From IMG/VR virus record IMGVR_UViG_3300050033_000199, positions 1-41,872 of that record: a stretch of DNA of 41,872 nucleotides. One strand, 5' to 3'. The stretch's first letter is position 1; the number at the start of each line of letters is the position of its first letter. Positions 9,053 to 15,513 of the stretch are shown here, piece by piece. The DNA comes from a virus. The position numbers and the translations under genes are program-made. The notes beneath the pieces are model-generated. The model searched no databases. It was not told the origin of the DNA and saw only the letters and a program-made list of their open reading frames with translations.

Positions 9053-9532
9053 ATGAAATTCCAAACACTCATCGGCATCGCGGTCTGCGGACTGGCGATG
9101 ATATTCGCCACCGGCTGCTCGACCCCTGGCGGCGGCACGGCTGTAAACACACCGGCCATCACGCAGCAGGGCGTTACGCTCTTGGTTCAGGGCGGGCTGA
9201 TGGCGTATCCTCAATATACGCCAGCGGTGCAGGCAGCCGGGGCTGTAATCTGCATTGCCGCCGGCAGCACAAACACTACTCCGACTCAAATCACCGCCGC
9301 GCTTTCTGGCATTTCCACTAACGCGCAGGTTGGCTTGATTATTAACGGCGTCATGCTGCTCTACGAAACGGCTTTCAACAGTCTGGTTTCTACGAATCAG
9401 CAAGCCGCCGCGCAACCTTATTTGCAGGCCGTGTGCAACGGCATAAACGCTGCTGTTCCGTCACCTGTATTGGGAGCGAAAAGATTGTCAGCGGTCAAAG
9501 GAGACTGGTCGCAAGTCCCTTTCAAGCGTTAA
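9053..9532 (+). CDS. Phage-encoded lipoprotein
   Basis: 159 residues. The signal sequence has a basic start, a hydrophobic core (residues 5-19) and the lipobox ATGC with Cys22 as lipidation site, followed by STPGGGT. The mature part is Ala/Thr/Gly/Val-rich with several predicted amphipathic or hydrophobic segments. It is preceded by its own promoter-like site, has no clear Shine-Dalgarno sequence, and is followed 8 bases later by a YiiX-like enzyme. Possible roles are an outer-membrane spanin-like lysis protein or superinfection exclusion; neither is proven by sequence. Confidence 0.75.
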   Translation: MKFQTLIGIAVCGLAMIFATGCSTPGGGTAVNTPAITQQGVTLLVQGGLMAYPQYTPAVQAAGAVICIAAGSTNTTPTQITAALSGISTNAQVGLIINGVMLLYETAFNSLVSTNQQAAAQPYLQAVCNGINAAVPSPVLGAKRLSAVKGDWSQVPFKR

Positions 9533-9540
9533 TCCGCACG

Positions 9541-10074
9541 GTGAAATTTCAGCCTGACTGGGATGGACTCAGGGCCGGTGATACCCTGCTCTACGGCGGG
9601 TGGGCCATTGAGGACATCATAGTTTGGCTCAAGACTTTTAGTTTCGCTACCCACATCGAGGTATTCGTGGGTGGTGGTCAATCAATGGCATCCCGACCGG
9701 GAACGGGGTGCCGCCTTTACCCGCTTCGTAAACAGGGCATCCGCTACGTTCTGCGACCGACCGGGCCGCTTGATCTTGAAAACGGTATGGCGAACTTCCA
9801 CGCTAACATGGAGGGATTACCCTATGGCGTTTCCGATCTCACCCAGTTCTATCCGGCTCTTGCATGGTGTCTGCGGCATGTTGGATTCAAGGTCAAAGGA
9901 ATAATCTGCTCAGAAGCTGGCGACAAGTTTTATCAGGGCTGCGGATTCTCCTGTTTCAACACCAATTACCCCGCCGGTCTGGTTGTGCCGAGGGATTATC
10001 TGGTTGTGGGCGGATGTTATTTTGAGCTTGTGTGGAGTTACAAGGGGCCGGGGTTTGAGCAACTGCACAGATGA
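9541..10074 (+). CDS. YiiX/NlpC-P60-type permuted papain-fold hydrolase
   Basis: 177 residues from a GTG at 9541, 8 bases after the lipoprotein stop. An upstream in-frame extension inside the lipoprotein gene was rejected because it has no homology-like features. Motifs follow the circularly permuted order of the YiiX/LRAT group: GDTLLYGG (residues 13-20), THIEVFVGGG with His38 first, then IICSEAG with Cys123 as the nucleophile. These enzymes cleave amide or ester bonds in peptidoglycan or lipids. Together with the lipoprotein and the small membrane peptide it forms a likely lysis unit. Confidence 0.7.
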   Translation: MKFQPDWDGLRAGDTLLYGGWAIEDIIVWLKTFSFATHIEVFVGGGQSMASRPGTGCRLYPLRKQGIRYVLRPTGPLDLENGMANFHANMEGLPYGVSDLTQFYPALAWCLRHVGFKVKGIICSEAGDKFYQGCGFSCFNTNYPAGLVVPRDYLVVGGCYFELVWSYKGPGFEQLHR

Positions 10075-10154
10075 TTTCCTGCGCCTTAATCGTGTTCCTG
10101 TTCAGCGCGAGCTTTCTCTGCGTGGTTACGGCGGTGTTGAAGTTACGCCGTTAA
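10071..10154 (+). CDS. 27-residue membrane peptide
   Basis: ATG at 10071 overlaps the previous stop (ATGA). The product is almost entirely hydrophobic (ISCALIVFLFSASFLCVV), ending in KLRR. It may be a lysis-associated micropeptide. It ends where the convergent minus-strand array ends. Support is limited to coupling and composition. Confidence 0.35.
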   Translation: MISCALIVFLFSASFLCVVTAVLKLRR

Positions 10155-10501
10155 ATTGTAGAACCTACTGCTCCATCTGCTAGGCGGCAATCTCGTGGTC
10201 TAAATATCACGTTAGCCGCGTTCCACTTTTCGGCGGCTTGTTGTTTTGACGGTTGCCATGCGTCGCGCTTTGGGGACTGCCAGTAGGTTTCGCAGTCCTC
10301 GTTTGGGCAGATGTAGCAAAATAGTTTGCGGCCCTCATCGAGGGTGGTCTCTTGGCGCACTGGCGAGAAGCCGCACGACCAACATTTGCAGACTTCCGGT
10401 CCCCATTTCTGACGCCCCACCAAGCATGAGGCGACGCGGCTAACAAATCGCTGATCCGCGACGCCGGGAACGCCCTCCAGTTTCAAAGTTTCTGTCCGCA
10501 T
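10151..10501 (-). CDS. Lar-like zinc-ribbon protein (restriction-alleviation type), last gene of the minus-strand array
   Basis: 116 residues from the ATG at 10501, which lies in the loop of an attC-like repeat. The first 25 residues (EGVPGVADQ, FVSR) are encoded by that repeat. The core has CKCWSCG, then FCYICPNEDC, then AAEKWN, the order seen in Lar/restriction-alleviation zinc ribbons (paired Cys knuckles followed by A...WN). In those families the protein protects phage or plasmid DNA from restriction; here the role is inferred. Its C-terminus runs into a GTTAGCC-type core at 10211. Confidence 0.6.
   Translation of the reverse strand: MRTETLKLEGVPGVADQRFVSRVASCLVGRQKWGPEVCKCWSCGFSPVRQETTLDEGRKLFCYICPNEDCETYWQSPKRDAWQPSKQQAAEKWNAANVIFRPRDCRLADGAVGSTI
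10205..10217. repeat. Possible attC right-hand core (half site)
   Basis: The sequence ATCACGTTAGCCG resembles the right end of the nearby attC-like sites and lies at the outer end of the Lar-like cassette. No matching left arm was found, so it may be a decayed site or chance. Confidence 0.35.
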
Positions 10502-10548
10502 ATTACGTTTTGGGATTTGCGCCGGCGCGGGATAGCTCCACGATGGCC
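10438..10548. repeat. attC-like site 1
   Basis: Left core GGCTAAC followed by AA; left arm GCTGATCCGCGACGCC. The right arm GGCGCGGGATAGC pairs imperfectly with it; the right core has decayed to GATGGCC. The loop holds the stop of the 48-residue gene and the start of the Lar-like gene. Confidence 0.65.
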
Positions 10549-10649
10549 AGAGGTTGCGGCAGGCCATGTTCCGCACCAAAGAATTTAGGACGGCCACGAA
10601 TAAAACGGATTTCACCCTTCATCATATCTTTGGATGGGCGTGATTTCAT
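10503..10649 (-). CDS. 48-residue protein of unknown function
   Basis: ATG at 10649 is preceded by an excellent ribosome site (AAAGGAGA) and overlaps the upstream stop. The product is basic, with IRFIRGRPKFFGAEHGLPQP. Its last 14 residues (AIVELSRAGANPKT) are encoded by the right arm and loop of attC-like site 1, and it stops 1 base before the Lar-like start. Function unknown. Confidence 0.6.
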   Translation of the reverse strand: MKSRPSKDMMKGEIRFIRGRPKFFGAEHGLPQPLAIVELSRAGANPKT

Positions 10650-10966
10650 TGTTTGTTCTCCTTTACTGCGTCTATGGCGAGACTGTGTTTACATTTCCCC
10701 CAAGAACATCCGCAGATTTCACAAAGCAGTTGAACACTTCCTTTTGGAAAGATTGGCTCGCTTGTATGTTCTTTCTTAAACTGTCTCAACTCCTTCAACT
10801 CGTCCTCAAGTGTGGCGGCGTATTCGGTAAGGGCTTGTTTAAAACAAGCAAGTAATCCAATTTGGTCTTTAGTATCAACAAATGTATCTGGACTTTCAGA
10901 TTCACTATGCAACCATTCGTTAAAATACCTCTCCGCAATCGCTTGTTTTGTTTCGGTGGGGGTCAT
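10646..10966 (-). CDS. Small acidic/coiled-coil protein with Cys-rich tail
   Basis: 106 residues from the ATG at 10966, preceded by AAAGGAGA. The middle (about 45-72: LTEYAATLEDELKELRQFKKE) is predicted coiled coil. The tail has LCEICGCSWGKCKH, a Cys/His cluster that could bind zinc. It overlaps the start of the next small gene and follows the coiled-coil gene directly. Unknown early phage accessory protein. Confidence 0.6.
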   Translation of the reverse strand: MTPTETKQAIAERYFNEWLHSESESPDTFVDTKDQIGLLACFKQALTEYAATLEDELKELRQFKKEHTSEPIFPKGSVQLLCEICGCSWGKCKHSLAIDAVKENKQ

Positions 10967-10967
10967 G

Positions 10968-11234
10968 TCATTCTCCTTTCGATAGTTGGTTGAAGTGGGC
11001 GAGGGCTTCACAGTCTTTATGTAAAAGTCCAGTAGAAGTCCACGCGGCATTAAGTGTTTTTGCCAACCCCTCCGCGCATTGCTTCCATTGGTCACGTTCA
11101 GTATAAATTTGGTTGAGATAATCGCTGCAACCCATAAAAACATGACTACTCAAACAATCTTGATGAACAACGGTAATATGTTTTGCTTTCGCCTCACTCA
11201 ACTCTCTTTTCAATTTTTCAAGTTCTGTTTCCAT
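10968..11234 (-). CDS. Small coiled-coil protein
   Basis: 88 residues. The N-terminal METELEKLKRELSEAKAK is a clear coiled coil, followed by a mixed segment with HVFMGCSDYL and a second helical stretch around ERDQWKQCAEGLAKTLNAAW. No family is recognised. It starts inside the end of the HTH gene and ends 1 base before the next ATG, consistent with an operon. Confidence 0.6.
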   Translation of the reverse strand: METELEKLKRELSEAKAKHITVVHQDCLSSHVFMGCSDYLNQIYTERDQWKQCAEGLAKTLNAAWTSTGLLHKDCEALAHFNQLSKGE

Positions 11235-11328
11235 TGTTCCTCACTTTCTTTTTCCAGTAGCAAATTACAGGGCTACTAACGCCAATGGCTTTTGCCATTT
11301 TTGAAATGCTAACTCCGCCGGCAATCAT
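11218..11328 (-). CDS. Minimal helix-turn-helix protein
   Basis: 36 residues from ATG 11328, with GGA 7 nt upstream. It contains a compact HTH: GVSISKMAKAIGVSSPVICYWKK. It overlaps the end of the VRR-NUC gene by 20 bases in another frame. The frame stays open further upstream, so a longer form is possible. It may act as a regulator or as a DNA-binding partner of the nuclease. Confidence 0.45.
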   Translation of the reverse strand: MIAGGVSISKMAKAIGVSSPVICYWKKKVRNNGNRT

Positions 11329-11623
11329 TTGCAAGTCCAATTTGTTCGGGGCGAAGTTTTCCGGCTTTGCTTTTGGCTTCAATGAAAAATACGCGACCTT
11401 TATCAGCCAAAATTGTGAAATCAGGCTCACCAATTGTTCTCATGGCGCGATGAACCATAGACCCGTGAAACGCCAACCACCCGCGCTTCTTGCTCTCGGC
11501 TATTATTGAAGCATGAAGCGAGGATTCACGGTCAACCGCGCACAGCGTTCTATTTTCTGGTGGAAGTTTGGGTGCAACCCTCGCCTGCATCTCGGCGAAT
11601 TGGGCTGGGGTTATTGTGCTCAT
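11309..11623 (-). CDS. VRR-NUC domain nuclease
   Basis: 104 residues. The block ESSLHASIIAESKKRGWLAFH, then GEPDFTILADKGRVFFIEAKSKAGKL and RPEQ fits the VRR-NUC fold (PD-(D/E)XK superfamily): Glu in the first helix, Asp of PDF, and E-x-K (IEAK) as metal and catalytic residues. Phage VRR-NUC proteins act as Holliday-junction resolvases or structure-specific nucleases. It begins with an ATG that overlaps the upstream stop by 4 bases, and is part of the early minus-strand operon. Confidence 0.8.
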   Translation of the reverse strand: MSTITPAQFAEMQARVAPKLPPENRTLCAVDRESSLHASIIAESKKRGWLAFHGSMVHRAMRTIGEPDFTILADKGRVFFIEAKSKAGKLRPEQIGLANDCRRS

Positions 11624-11820
11624 AATTCTGTTGAATAATTTATATCAAATTGCGCCTGTCCCATTTCAATCATGTTTCCAGATGGCATTTTTACCAAAAC
11701 ACGATTGAACAGATTTCGATTCACAATCTCTACCGTAAACCCGTGCAGCCGATGACGCCAAATAGCGCGGGGTTGTTTGGCTTCAACTTTCGCAATCAGT
11801 TTTAAGGCTTCGGGAGTCAT
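11620..11820 (-). CDS. 66-residue protein of unknown function
   Basis: ATG at 11820 overlaps the methylase-like gene by 38 bases, next to an attC-like right half-site. The product is basic and beta-rich (RLHGFTVEIVNRNLFNRVLVKMPSG). No family is recognised. Confidence 0.5.
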   Translation of the reverse strand: MTPEALKLIAKVEAKQPRAIWRHRLHGFTVEIVNRNLFNRVLVKMPSGNMIEMGQAQFDINYSTEL

Positions 11821-12541
11821 TGCCGTCGCGGGATAGCTCGTCGTTAGGGCGCGTTGCGCGAGTCCACTGGTCGGCCATAGCTTCAGCTATTCCGGTGTAG
11901 GTTCGGCTTCGGTCTTTCGCCCGCGTTGCGGAAGGCGGCATTTTATGGATTCGCGCTTCCCGGCCTTCCGGTTCGGGCAGCGCAAACAGATCGTCGCGGC
12001 GATGAGTCGGTTCGAGTTCTGGCAGTCCGCGCAGCCAGAGGCAGGTTTGTTTGCATTCGCCGTGGCCGAACATCCACGGCTGGATTACCTGCGTCCACTC
12101 GCCCATGATTTCCCTGGCCTTGATGTAGGGAAGCGGATTTTCCCCGGCGCGATGCGGGATTTTATCGAAGTCGAGCAGTCGGCGAAATTTGTTGGCCATG
12201 TCTTTCATGGCGACTCGGCGTTCCTCCATGTAGAGACATTTGGGATTTGGATTCATCGGTCTTTGATACAGCCATCGTGCGCCGGAGCGAGTCGCAAAGG
12301 TGCAGGGCCAAAAGAAAAGCAGGATGTCCCAATCTTCGTCGAGATGTTTGAACACATCATCCTGGATATGGTTGCCATCCCGCTCGCTGGGTTCCAGGTC
12401 ACACGACCACGCATCCCACCCGCGAGCAGCGAAGGCGTCACGGACTATTCCAGAAAATTCGCACGCCACCAAAACGCGCCCTAACAACCGCATGGAGCCA
12501 ACGGCGGTTGCGCCTGGCAGTGAGATTTCAGCAGTGTTCAT
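11783..12541 (-). CDS. DNA cytosine methylase-like protein (phage type)
   Basis: 252 residues from ATG 12541, in the loop of attC-like site 2. The usual family start (RVLVACEFSGIVRDAF) would fit an internal ATG at 12493, where the attC core itself encodes MRLLGRV. Family features: RVLVACEFSG (cofactor-binding loop), D-L-E-PSER, WPCTFAT (a PC motif with Trp for the usual Pro), ENPLPY, IQPWMFGHGECKQTCLW, LPELEPTH, RTYTGIAEAMADQW. I know this set from phage cytosine-5 methylases or their inactive relatives. The C-terminal tail (RPNDELSRDGNDS) is encoded by the next attC-like half site. Probable role: masking phage DNA from restriction. Confidence 0.75.
   Translation of the reverse strand: MNTAEISLPGATAVGSMRLLGRVLVACEFSGIVRDAFAARGWDAWSCDLEPSERDGNHIQDDVFKHLDEDWDILLFFWPCTFATRSGARWLYQRPMNPNPKCLYMEERRVAMKDMANKFRRLLDFDKIPHRAGENPLPYIKAREIMGEWTQVIQPWMFGHGECKQTCLWLRGLPELEPTHRRDDLFALPEPEGREARIHKMPPSATRAKDRSRTYTGIAEAMADQWTRATRPNDELSRDGNDSRSLKTDCES
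11822..11849. repeat. attC-like right half-site
   Basis: GCCGTCGCGGGATAGC followed by a GTTAGGG core at 11843. It closely resembles the right half of attC-like site 1. No matching left arm with TAACAA was found within 250 bp, so the site seems truncated. The methylase-like gene reads through it. Confidence 0.5.
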
Positions 12542-12582
12542 GGTTTGCGTTATTCGCGCCGTGGTTCAGCTTTGCGTTAGCA
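12479..12582. repeat. attC-like site 2
   Basis: Left core CCCTAAC followed by AA, right core GTTAGCA. The arms (GGAGCCAACGGCG on the left, CGCCGTGGTTCAGC on the right) pair with a mismatch and unpaired bases in the left arm. The loop holds the stop of one gene (12528) and the ATG of the methylase-like gene (12541). Confidence 0.75.
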
Positions 12583-12872
12583 GGCTCGGCCACGGCTTCT
12601 GTTTCCTCGAAAGCATAAGCCTGTCGGAGTGTGTTGTAGCCGTTCAGGAGCATCGTCACGTTTCGGCTGGAGTAGTGCTTGAGATTGCTCCCATCGAAGA
12701 CATAGACCTTGCCGGTCACTGTGCCGTGTTCTTTGCATCCCCGCCGGCAGAGGTATGACTTGCCGGCAGTTGGCCGGAATGAGTTTTTGTGCCACCATGC
12801 CATTTCTGCGCCGGTGAGTTGGTTGAGTCGCTTTCCGTATCCAGTTGGTGTTTCGGTTGTGTTCATGTTCAT
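12528..12872 (-). CDS. Unknown protein in attC-flanked cassette
   Basis: 114 residues from ATG 12872; a second ATG two codons later is equally possible. The central part has WWHKNSFRPTAGKSYLCRRGCKEHG and VYVFDGSN, suggesting a small beta fold with a possible zinc knuckle (C-x3-C). The C-terminal 19 residues (ending NANHEHC) are encoded by the right arm and loop of attC-like site 2. It starts 7 bases after the 40-residue gene. No family recognised. Confidence 0.55.
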   Translation of the reverse strand: MNMNTTETPTGYGKRLNQLTGAEMAWWHKNSFRPTAGKSYLCRRGCKEHGTVTGKVYVFDGSNLKHYSSRNVTMLLNGYNTLRQAYAFEETEAVAEPANAKLNHGANNANHEHC

Positions 12873-12879
12873 TTTGCTT

Positions 12880-13002
12880 TCAGTATTTTGGTGCTTTTTC
12901 AAAGGCTTCACTAAACCAGCGATGTGTCGCCCAGTCCTCACGTTGCGCTTGTGCCAGTCCAAGCCACCACATCAGCAGTTCTCGTTTTGTGTATATGTGC
13001 AT
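12880..13002 (-). CDS. 40-residue aromatic-rich protein
   Basis: ATG at 13002, TGA at 12880. The composition is unusually Trp-rich (MWWLGLAQAQREDWATHRWF) and predicted helical, which is unlikely for random sequence. It starts 15 bases past the left core of attC-like site 3 and ends 7 bases before the next ATG. Function unknown. Confidence 0.5.
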   Translation of the reverse strand: MHIYTKRELLMWWLGLAQAQREDWATHRWFSEAFEKAPKY

Positions 13003-13016
13003 ATCGTTGATTCGCC

Positions 13017-13106
13017 TGCTAACAACCGCATGAAGCCAATGCGGGATAGCGTCTTTATTTCATTTGTGAGTCATCAGTCCCGCATGGCTTATGCGGAGCG
13101 TTAGAG
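13017..13106. repeat. attC-like site 3
   Basis: Left core TGCTAAC followed by AA, right core GTTAGAG. The left arm (13026-13046) and right arm (13078-13096) pair over 19 bp with no mismatch, leaving one G and one A unpaired in the left arm, 5 nt apart. The upstream gene stops in the loop at 13055. Confidence 0.88.
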
Positions 13107-13645
13107 GTCGTGACGAGCGCGTGATACATTTCGCAAGCAGGGCATGTGTGCTTTTCTCCAGGGCCACCACCACCGCAGGTGCAGCACGCTGTTACCGCAC
13201 GGGTGATGTCCATTTTCGAGTATCGCGGTTCACGATCTCTAACAACTCCCTGCACCGCGACGGCGGGAGTTCCTTCAGGTTGGTTGGTCGCTTTCCGCAT
13301 ATTATATTTTGGTTCATCGCCGCCGCGGGTGAGGTCGGCGTTAGACGGCTTGAGCACTATTGCCATTTTTTCACCGTGAACATTTTCTCCGCCGCCGTCT
13401 TTGCAGGCCACGAAATAGTTGCCATCGGCCACCGGGTAGCTTCCAACCACTTCGGCGCACATGAGGCCGGGATTGCCGACGACTCCCCCAATGCGCGACC
13501 GCACTATTTCCATTCCCGCCTTCAGACTTTTGACGGCCACGAGCATTACCTTTGGCCCGTAGAACCGTCTAACAAGTCGCTCCAGACGACGCTGATTGGC
13601 GTCTCCAGTTTGCCGGGAGCGTTTGAGGTTGATGGGTGGCTTCAT
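13055..13645 (-). CDS. Two-cassette in-frame fusion, C-terminal part a zinc-knuckle domain
   Basis: 196 residues from ATG 13645 in the loop of attC-like site 5, reading straight through attC-like site 4. The N-terminal leader (RRLERLV) is encoded by site 5. Domain one includes GGVVGNPGLMCAEVVGSYPVADG and NYFVACKDGG (unrecognised, beta-rich). The region PSNADLTRGGDEPKYN is site 4 sequence. A second start, MRKATNQPEGTPAVA, lies in site 4's loop (13299) and would give an 81-residue protein with CCTCGGGGPGEKHTCPAC, a likely zinc knuckle. The locus may therefore make both a fusion and an internally started protein. The opposite strand is also open, but its residues show no domain-like pattern. Confidence 0.5.
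   Translation of the reverse strand: MKPPINLKRSRQTGDANQRRLERLVRRFYGPKVMLVAVKSLKAGMEIVRSRIGGVVGNPGLMCAEVVGSYPVADGNYFVACKDGGGENVHGEKMAIVLKPSNADLTRGGDEPKYNMRKATNQPEGTPAVAVQGVVRDREPRYSKMDITRAVTACCTCGGGGPGEKHTCPACEMYHALVTTSNAPHKPCGTDDSQMK
13237..13346. repeat. attC-like site 4
   Basis: Left core CTCTAAC followed by AA, right core GTTAGAC. The arms CTGCACCGCGACGGCGG and CGCCGCCGCGGGTGAGG pair with a G and an A extra on the left and a small bulge on the right. The loop has an in-frame ATG (minus strand, 13299). Confidence 0.75.
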
Positions 13646-13671
13646 AGGCGCGTCTGAGCTAATCGTTAGCC
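13567..13671. repeat. attC-like site 5
   Basis: Left core GTCTAAC followed by AA, right core GTTAGCC. The arms GCTCCAGACGACGC (13579-13592) and GCGTCTGAGC (13650-13659) pair with unpaired C and A in the left arm. A minus-strand ATG (13645) lies at the loop edge. Confidence 0.87.
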
Positions 13672-13992
13672 CCGCCAAGCATCACCACGAGCGATGGACT
13701 TTATTGATTCCCAGCAGGCGACCAGTGATTGTCCGTCGGTTGGTTCATTGTCCATTGAGCCGTTGATGGTGCTTTGTGTGGCTGTGTCATTTTCGGCTGT
13801 CTTGATAATTTGTTCGATTTCTTTGGTATCGTAGTTCCCATCCAGCGACAGGGCTACACGCATGTGCTCTCGGAACGTTCGGGCAGGGCTAACAACGCGC
13901 TGGAGGCAATCGGGACTACCCGCTCCGATTTCCAATCCTTCTTCGGCCTTCGCTCGTTCCATGAGCCATTTCCTTGGTATGCGGTATTTCAT
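13666..13992 (-). CDS. Unknown helical protein in attC-flanked cassette
   Basis: 108 residues from ATG 13992 in the loop of attC-like site 6; a second Met at residue 11 is possible. Residues encoded by the site's left arm read CLQRVVSP. The rest is acidic and helical (SLDGNYDTKEIEQIIKTAEND, VACWESIKSIARG), and the stop is inside the right core of site 5. No family recognised. Confidence 0.5.
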   Translation of the reverse strand: MKYRIPRKWLMERAKAEEGLEIGAGSPDCLQRVVSPARTFREHMRVALSLDGNYDTKEIEQIIKTAENDTATQSTINGSMDNEPTDGQSLVACWESIKSIARGDAWRG

Positions 13993-14022
13993 CGTCCCGA
14001 TGCCTCAGCTTGGTCGTTAAGA
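13887..14022. repeat. attC-like site 6
   Basis: Left core GGCTAAC followed by AA, right core GTTAAGA. The left arm GCTGGAGGCAATCGGGA (13899-13915) and right arm TCCCGATGCCTCAGC (13995-14009) pair over 15 bp with no mismatch, with unpaired G and A in the left arm. This is the longest loop of the set. Confidence 0.9.
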
Positions 14023-14241
14023 TGCGGCAGCACGTTCCCACGCCCTTTTCCTTGTTGAACCGCCGCCGATGCAGAGGTCGATTTTTGTGCCGGTGAAGAT
14101 ACACCAGACATCCACGATTCTTTTCGCGTAGGCAGTTGGAAGTCTTGCGAGCACGTTTGCCTTTGCCGCGGGCCGCATCTTAACAACTCCATGCAGGCGA
14201 CGTGAGGAACGCTTTCCAGTTTTCGATTGCCTTGATTTCAT
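14017..14241 (-). CDS. Small basic protein in attC-flanked cassette
   Basis: 74 residues from ATG 14241 in the loop of attC-like site 7. The leader MKSRQSKTGKRSSRRLHGVV resembles the leader of the gene at 15732 (MKSKSKTKKRNPGRLERLV), both encoded by attC left arms. The remainder includes LARLPTAYAKRIVDVWCIFTG and DLCIGGGSTRKRAWE. It stops in the right core of site 6. No family recognised. Confidence 0.5.
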   Translation of the reverse strand: MKSRQSKTGKRSSRRLHGVVKMRPAAKANVLARLPTAYAKRIVDVWCIFTGTKIDLCIGGGSTRKRAWERAAAS

Positions 14242-14298
14242 ATTTACGGTTTTCGTTGTGCCGAGTCAGGTGACACGCGCCTGATGTCGGCGTTGGGC
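14178..14298. repeat. attC-like site 7
   Basis: Left core TCTTAAC followed by AA, right core GTTGGGC, a perfect GTTRRRY. The arms ATGCAGGCGACGTG (14191-14204) and CACGCGCCTGAT (14274-14285) pair over 12 bp with no mismatch, with unpaired G and A on the left. Confidence 0.9.
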
Positions 14299-14585
14299 GG
14301 ATTGTGCATTGTCCGAAATTCACGGGCGGCTTTTATGACTTTCCGCATGTGTTCCTCGGCGGAGGCGCCTGATGCAAAAGCGGGTTTGCTACTCACTATC
14401 GGCCTGCCTTCTAGCGTCGTGATGAAGCCCGCATATTTTCCAGAATTATCCGGGCCAGCGTGTGTTACAGACATCGAGTCGCCCTCAGACCATTTAAGAT
14501 TGAGCACAGTGCCAAGCGTAAGACCGCCCAACAAATCCTTGGAGGCAATGGCGTCTGCCCATTGAGTTTCAGCATCATTTTTCAT
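14244..14585 (-). CDS. Unknown protein in attC-flanked cassette
   Basis: 113 residues from ATG 14585 in the loop of attC-like site 8. The left arm of the site encodes ASKDLLGG. The body contains LNLKWSEGDSMSVTHAGPDN and ITTLEGRPIVSSKPAF (probably a small beta domain), then a helical KVIKAAREFRTM. The last 15 residues come from the right arm of site 7. No family recognised. Confidence 0.55.
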   Translation of the reverse strand: MKNDAETQWADAIASKDLLGGLTLGTVLNLKWSEGDSMSVTHAGPDNSGKYAGFITTLEGRPIVSSKPAFASGASAEEHMRKVIKAAREFRTMHNPPNADIRRVSPDSAQRKP

Positions 14586-14647
14586 CGGTCATTTCCTTTG
14601 GTTGCGAGGCACGGTTTCCGACGCCATGCCTCAAGTCTGCGTTAGGT
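14526..14647. repeat. attC-like site 8
   Basis: Left core GCCCAAC (perfect RYYYAAC) followed by AA, right core GTTAGGT (perfect GTTRRRY). The left arm CTTGGAGGCAATGGCGTC (14538-14555) and right arm GACGCCATGCCTCAAG (14620-14635) pair over 16 bp with no mismatch, with unpaired G and A on the left. Confidence 0.93.
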
Positions 14648-14656
14648 GTCCTTGCA

Positions 14657-15484
14657 TCACAGTATCGGGAGCGGTTCGTCTTTCGCCCATTTCAGGACGC
14701 CAGGACGTGTTCCGTTATGGTATGACTTGAAAGCCTTGATGGTGATGCCGAACACATAGCCAGCATTGAGCTTGGATTTGTTGCCACGATTTGCGATAAG
14801 CCGATTCCGCAGATCGCCAGCGGCAGACGCACCACCTTCGAGATAGACTTTTTGCAGGAAGTCTTTCGCCTTTTCAAGATACCCATTTCGAGACGATGCC
14901 AGCGTGAAGATGGCCCCGCCGATGGAAAGGGGAAGCAGTTTGGTTTGACGATAGAGCGGATTCACAAAAGACGCAGCTTCGCCAAGCACGGCTTGGTTGC
15001 TGATACAGTAGTCAATCAGTTCGCACTGCGTCGGGAACTGATTCCCATTTCCCCGACTTTGCGCTTCGCTGCCGCAGCGGTCGGCGGGATATAACACGGA
15101 TGATTCGTAGGCTTGAACCCAATGCGCGATTGACGGGATTGATTTCGCAAACGGCATACCAATGAGGCCATCCGACACGGACCGGCGGAGTCCAGCGTCT
15201 ATCACCTTGTAGAGTTCTTCGTCGTTTGTTTCCATGACCAAGAATTGTTGAGGCTTGCCAGACAGCACGACGGCAGACAGCCGGTGCTGTCCGTTGGCGA
15301 GCTTGCCTTTGATCCTCAAGATTGCGTCAGGGCTGATTTTGAACCGGCCAGCATCCATGTCAGAAGCGAGACGCTTCACATGGGCGTTTCGGACGGTGCG
15401 TTGTAATTCCCAGCGGTCGGCGAGCCATTCGGTTGCGATTTCAGGAGTTATTTTTTGCAGTTCTGCGGTTGCGTTTGTTTTCAT
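14657..15484 (-). CDS. DGQHR/ParB-like phage protein
   Basis: 275 residues from ATG 15484; the frame is open upstream to 15643 but lacks protein-like sequence there. The N-terminal part (ITPEIATEWLADR, NAHVKRLASDMDAGRF, LANGQHRLSAVVLSG) matches the ParB/sulfiredoxin-like fold with its GQHR nucleotide-binding motif. VIDAGLRRSVSD follows, as in phage members of this group. These relate to DNA modification and DNA-binding enzymes, but the phage versions have no settled function. It shares a cassette (between sites 8 and 9) with the 72-residue gene upstream. Confidence 0.7.
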   Translation of the reverse strand: MKTNATAELQKITPEIATEWLADRWELQRTVRNAHVKRLASDMDAGRFKISPDAILRIKGKLANGQHRLSAVVLSGKPQQFLVMETNDEELYKVIDAGLRRSVSDGLIGMPFAKSIPSIAHWVQAYESSVLYPADRCGSEAQSRGNGNQFPTQCELIDYCISNQAVLGEAASFVNPLYRQTKLLPLSIGGAIFTLASSRNGYLEKAKDFLQKVYLEGGASAAGDLRNRLIANRGNKSKLNAGYVFGITIKAFKSYHNGTRPGVLKWAKDEPLPIL

Positions 15485-15513
15485 GTTTTTGGTCTTTCGT
15501 TTTTGTTGTTTAT

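Noticed and set aside
11945-12484. 179-codon plus-strand frame opposite the methylase-like gene
   Set aside because: It mirrors a well-supported minus-strand gene.
12300-13657. Long plus-strand frames through the attC block containing N-N-R-M-E-P-T, N-N-R-M-K-P and S-N-K-S-L-Q-T-T
   Set aside because: These motifs are plus-strand translations of the attC left cores and arms. The minus-strand frames encode recognisable proteins (methylase-like, zinc knuckles) and couple start to stop; the plus frames show no domain pattern.
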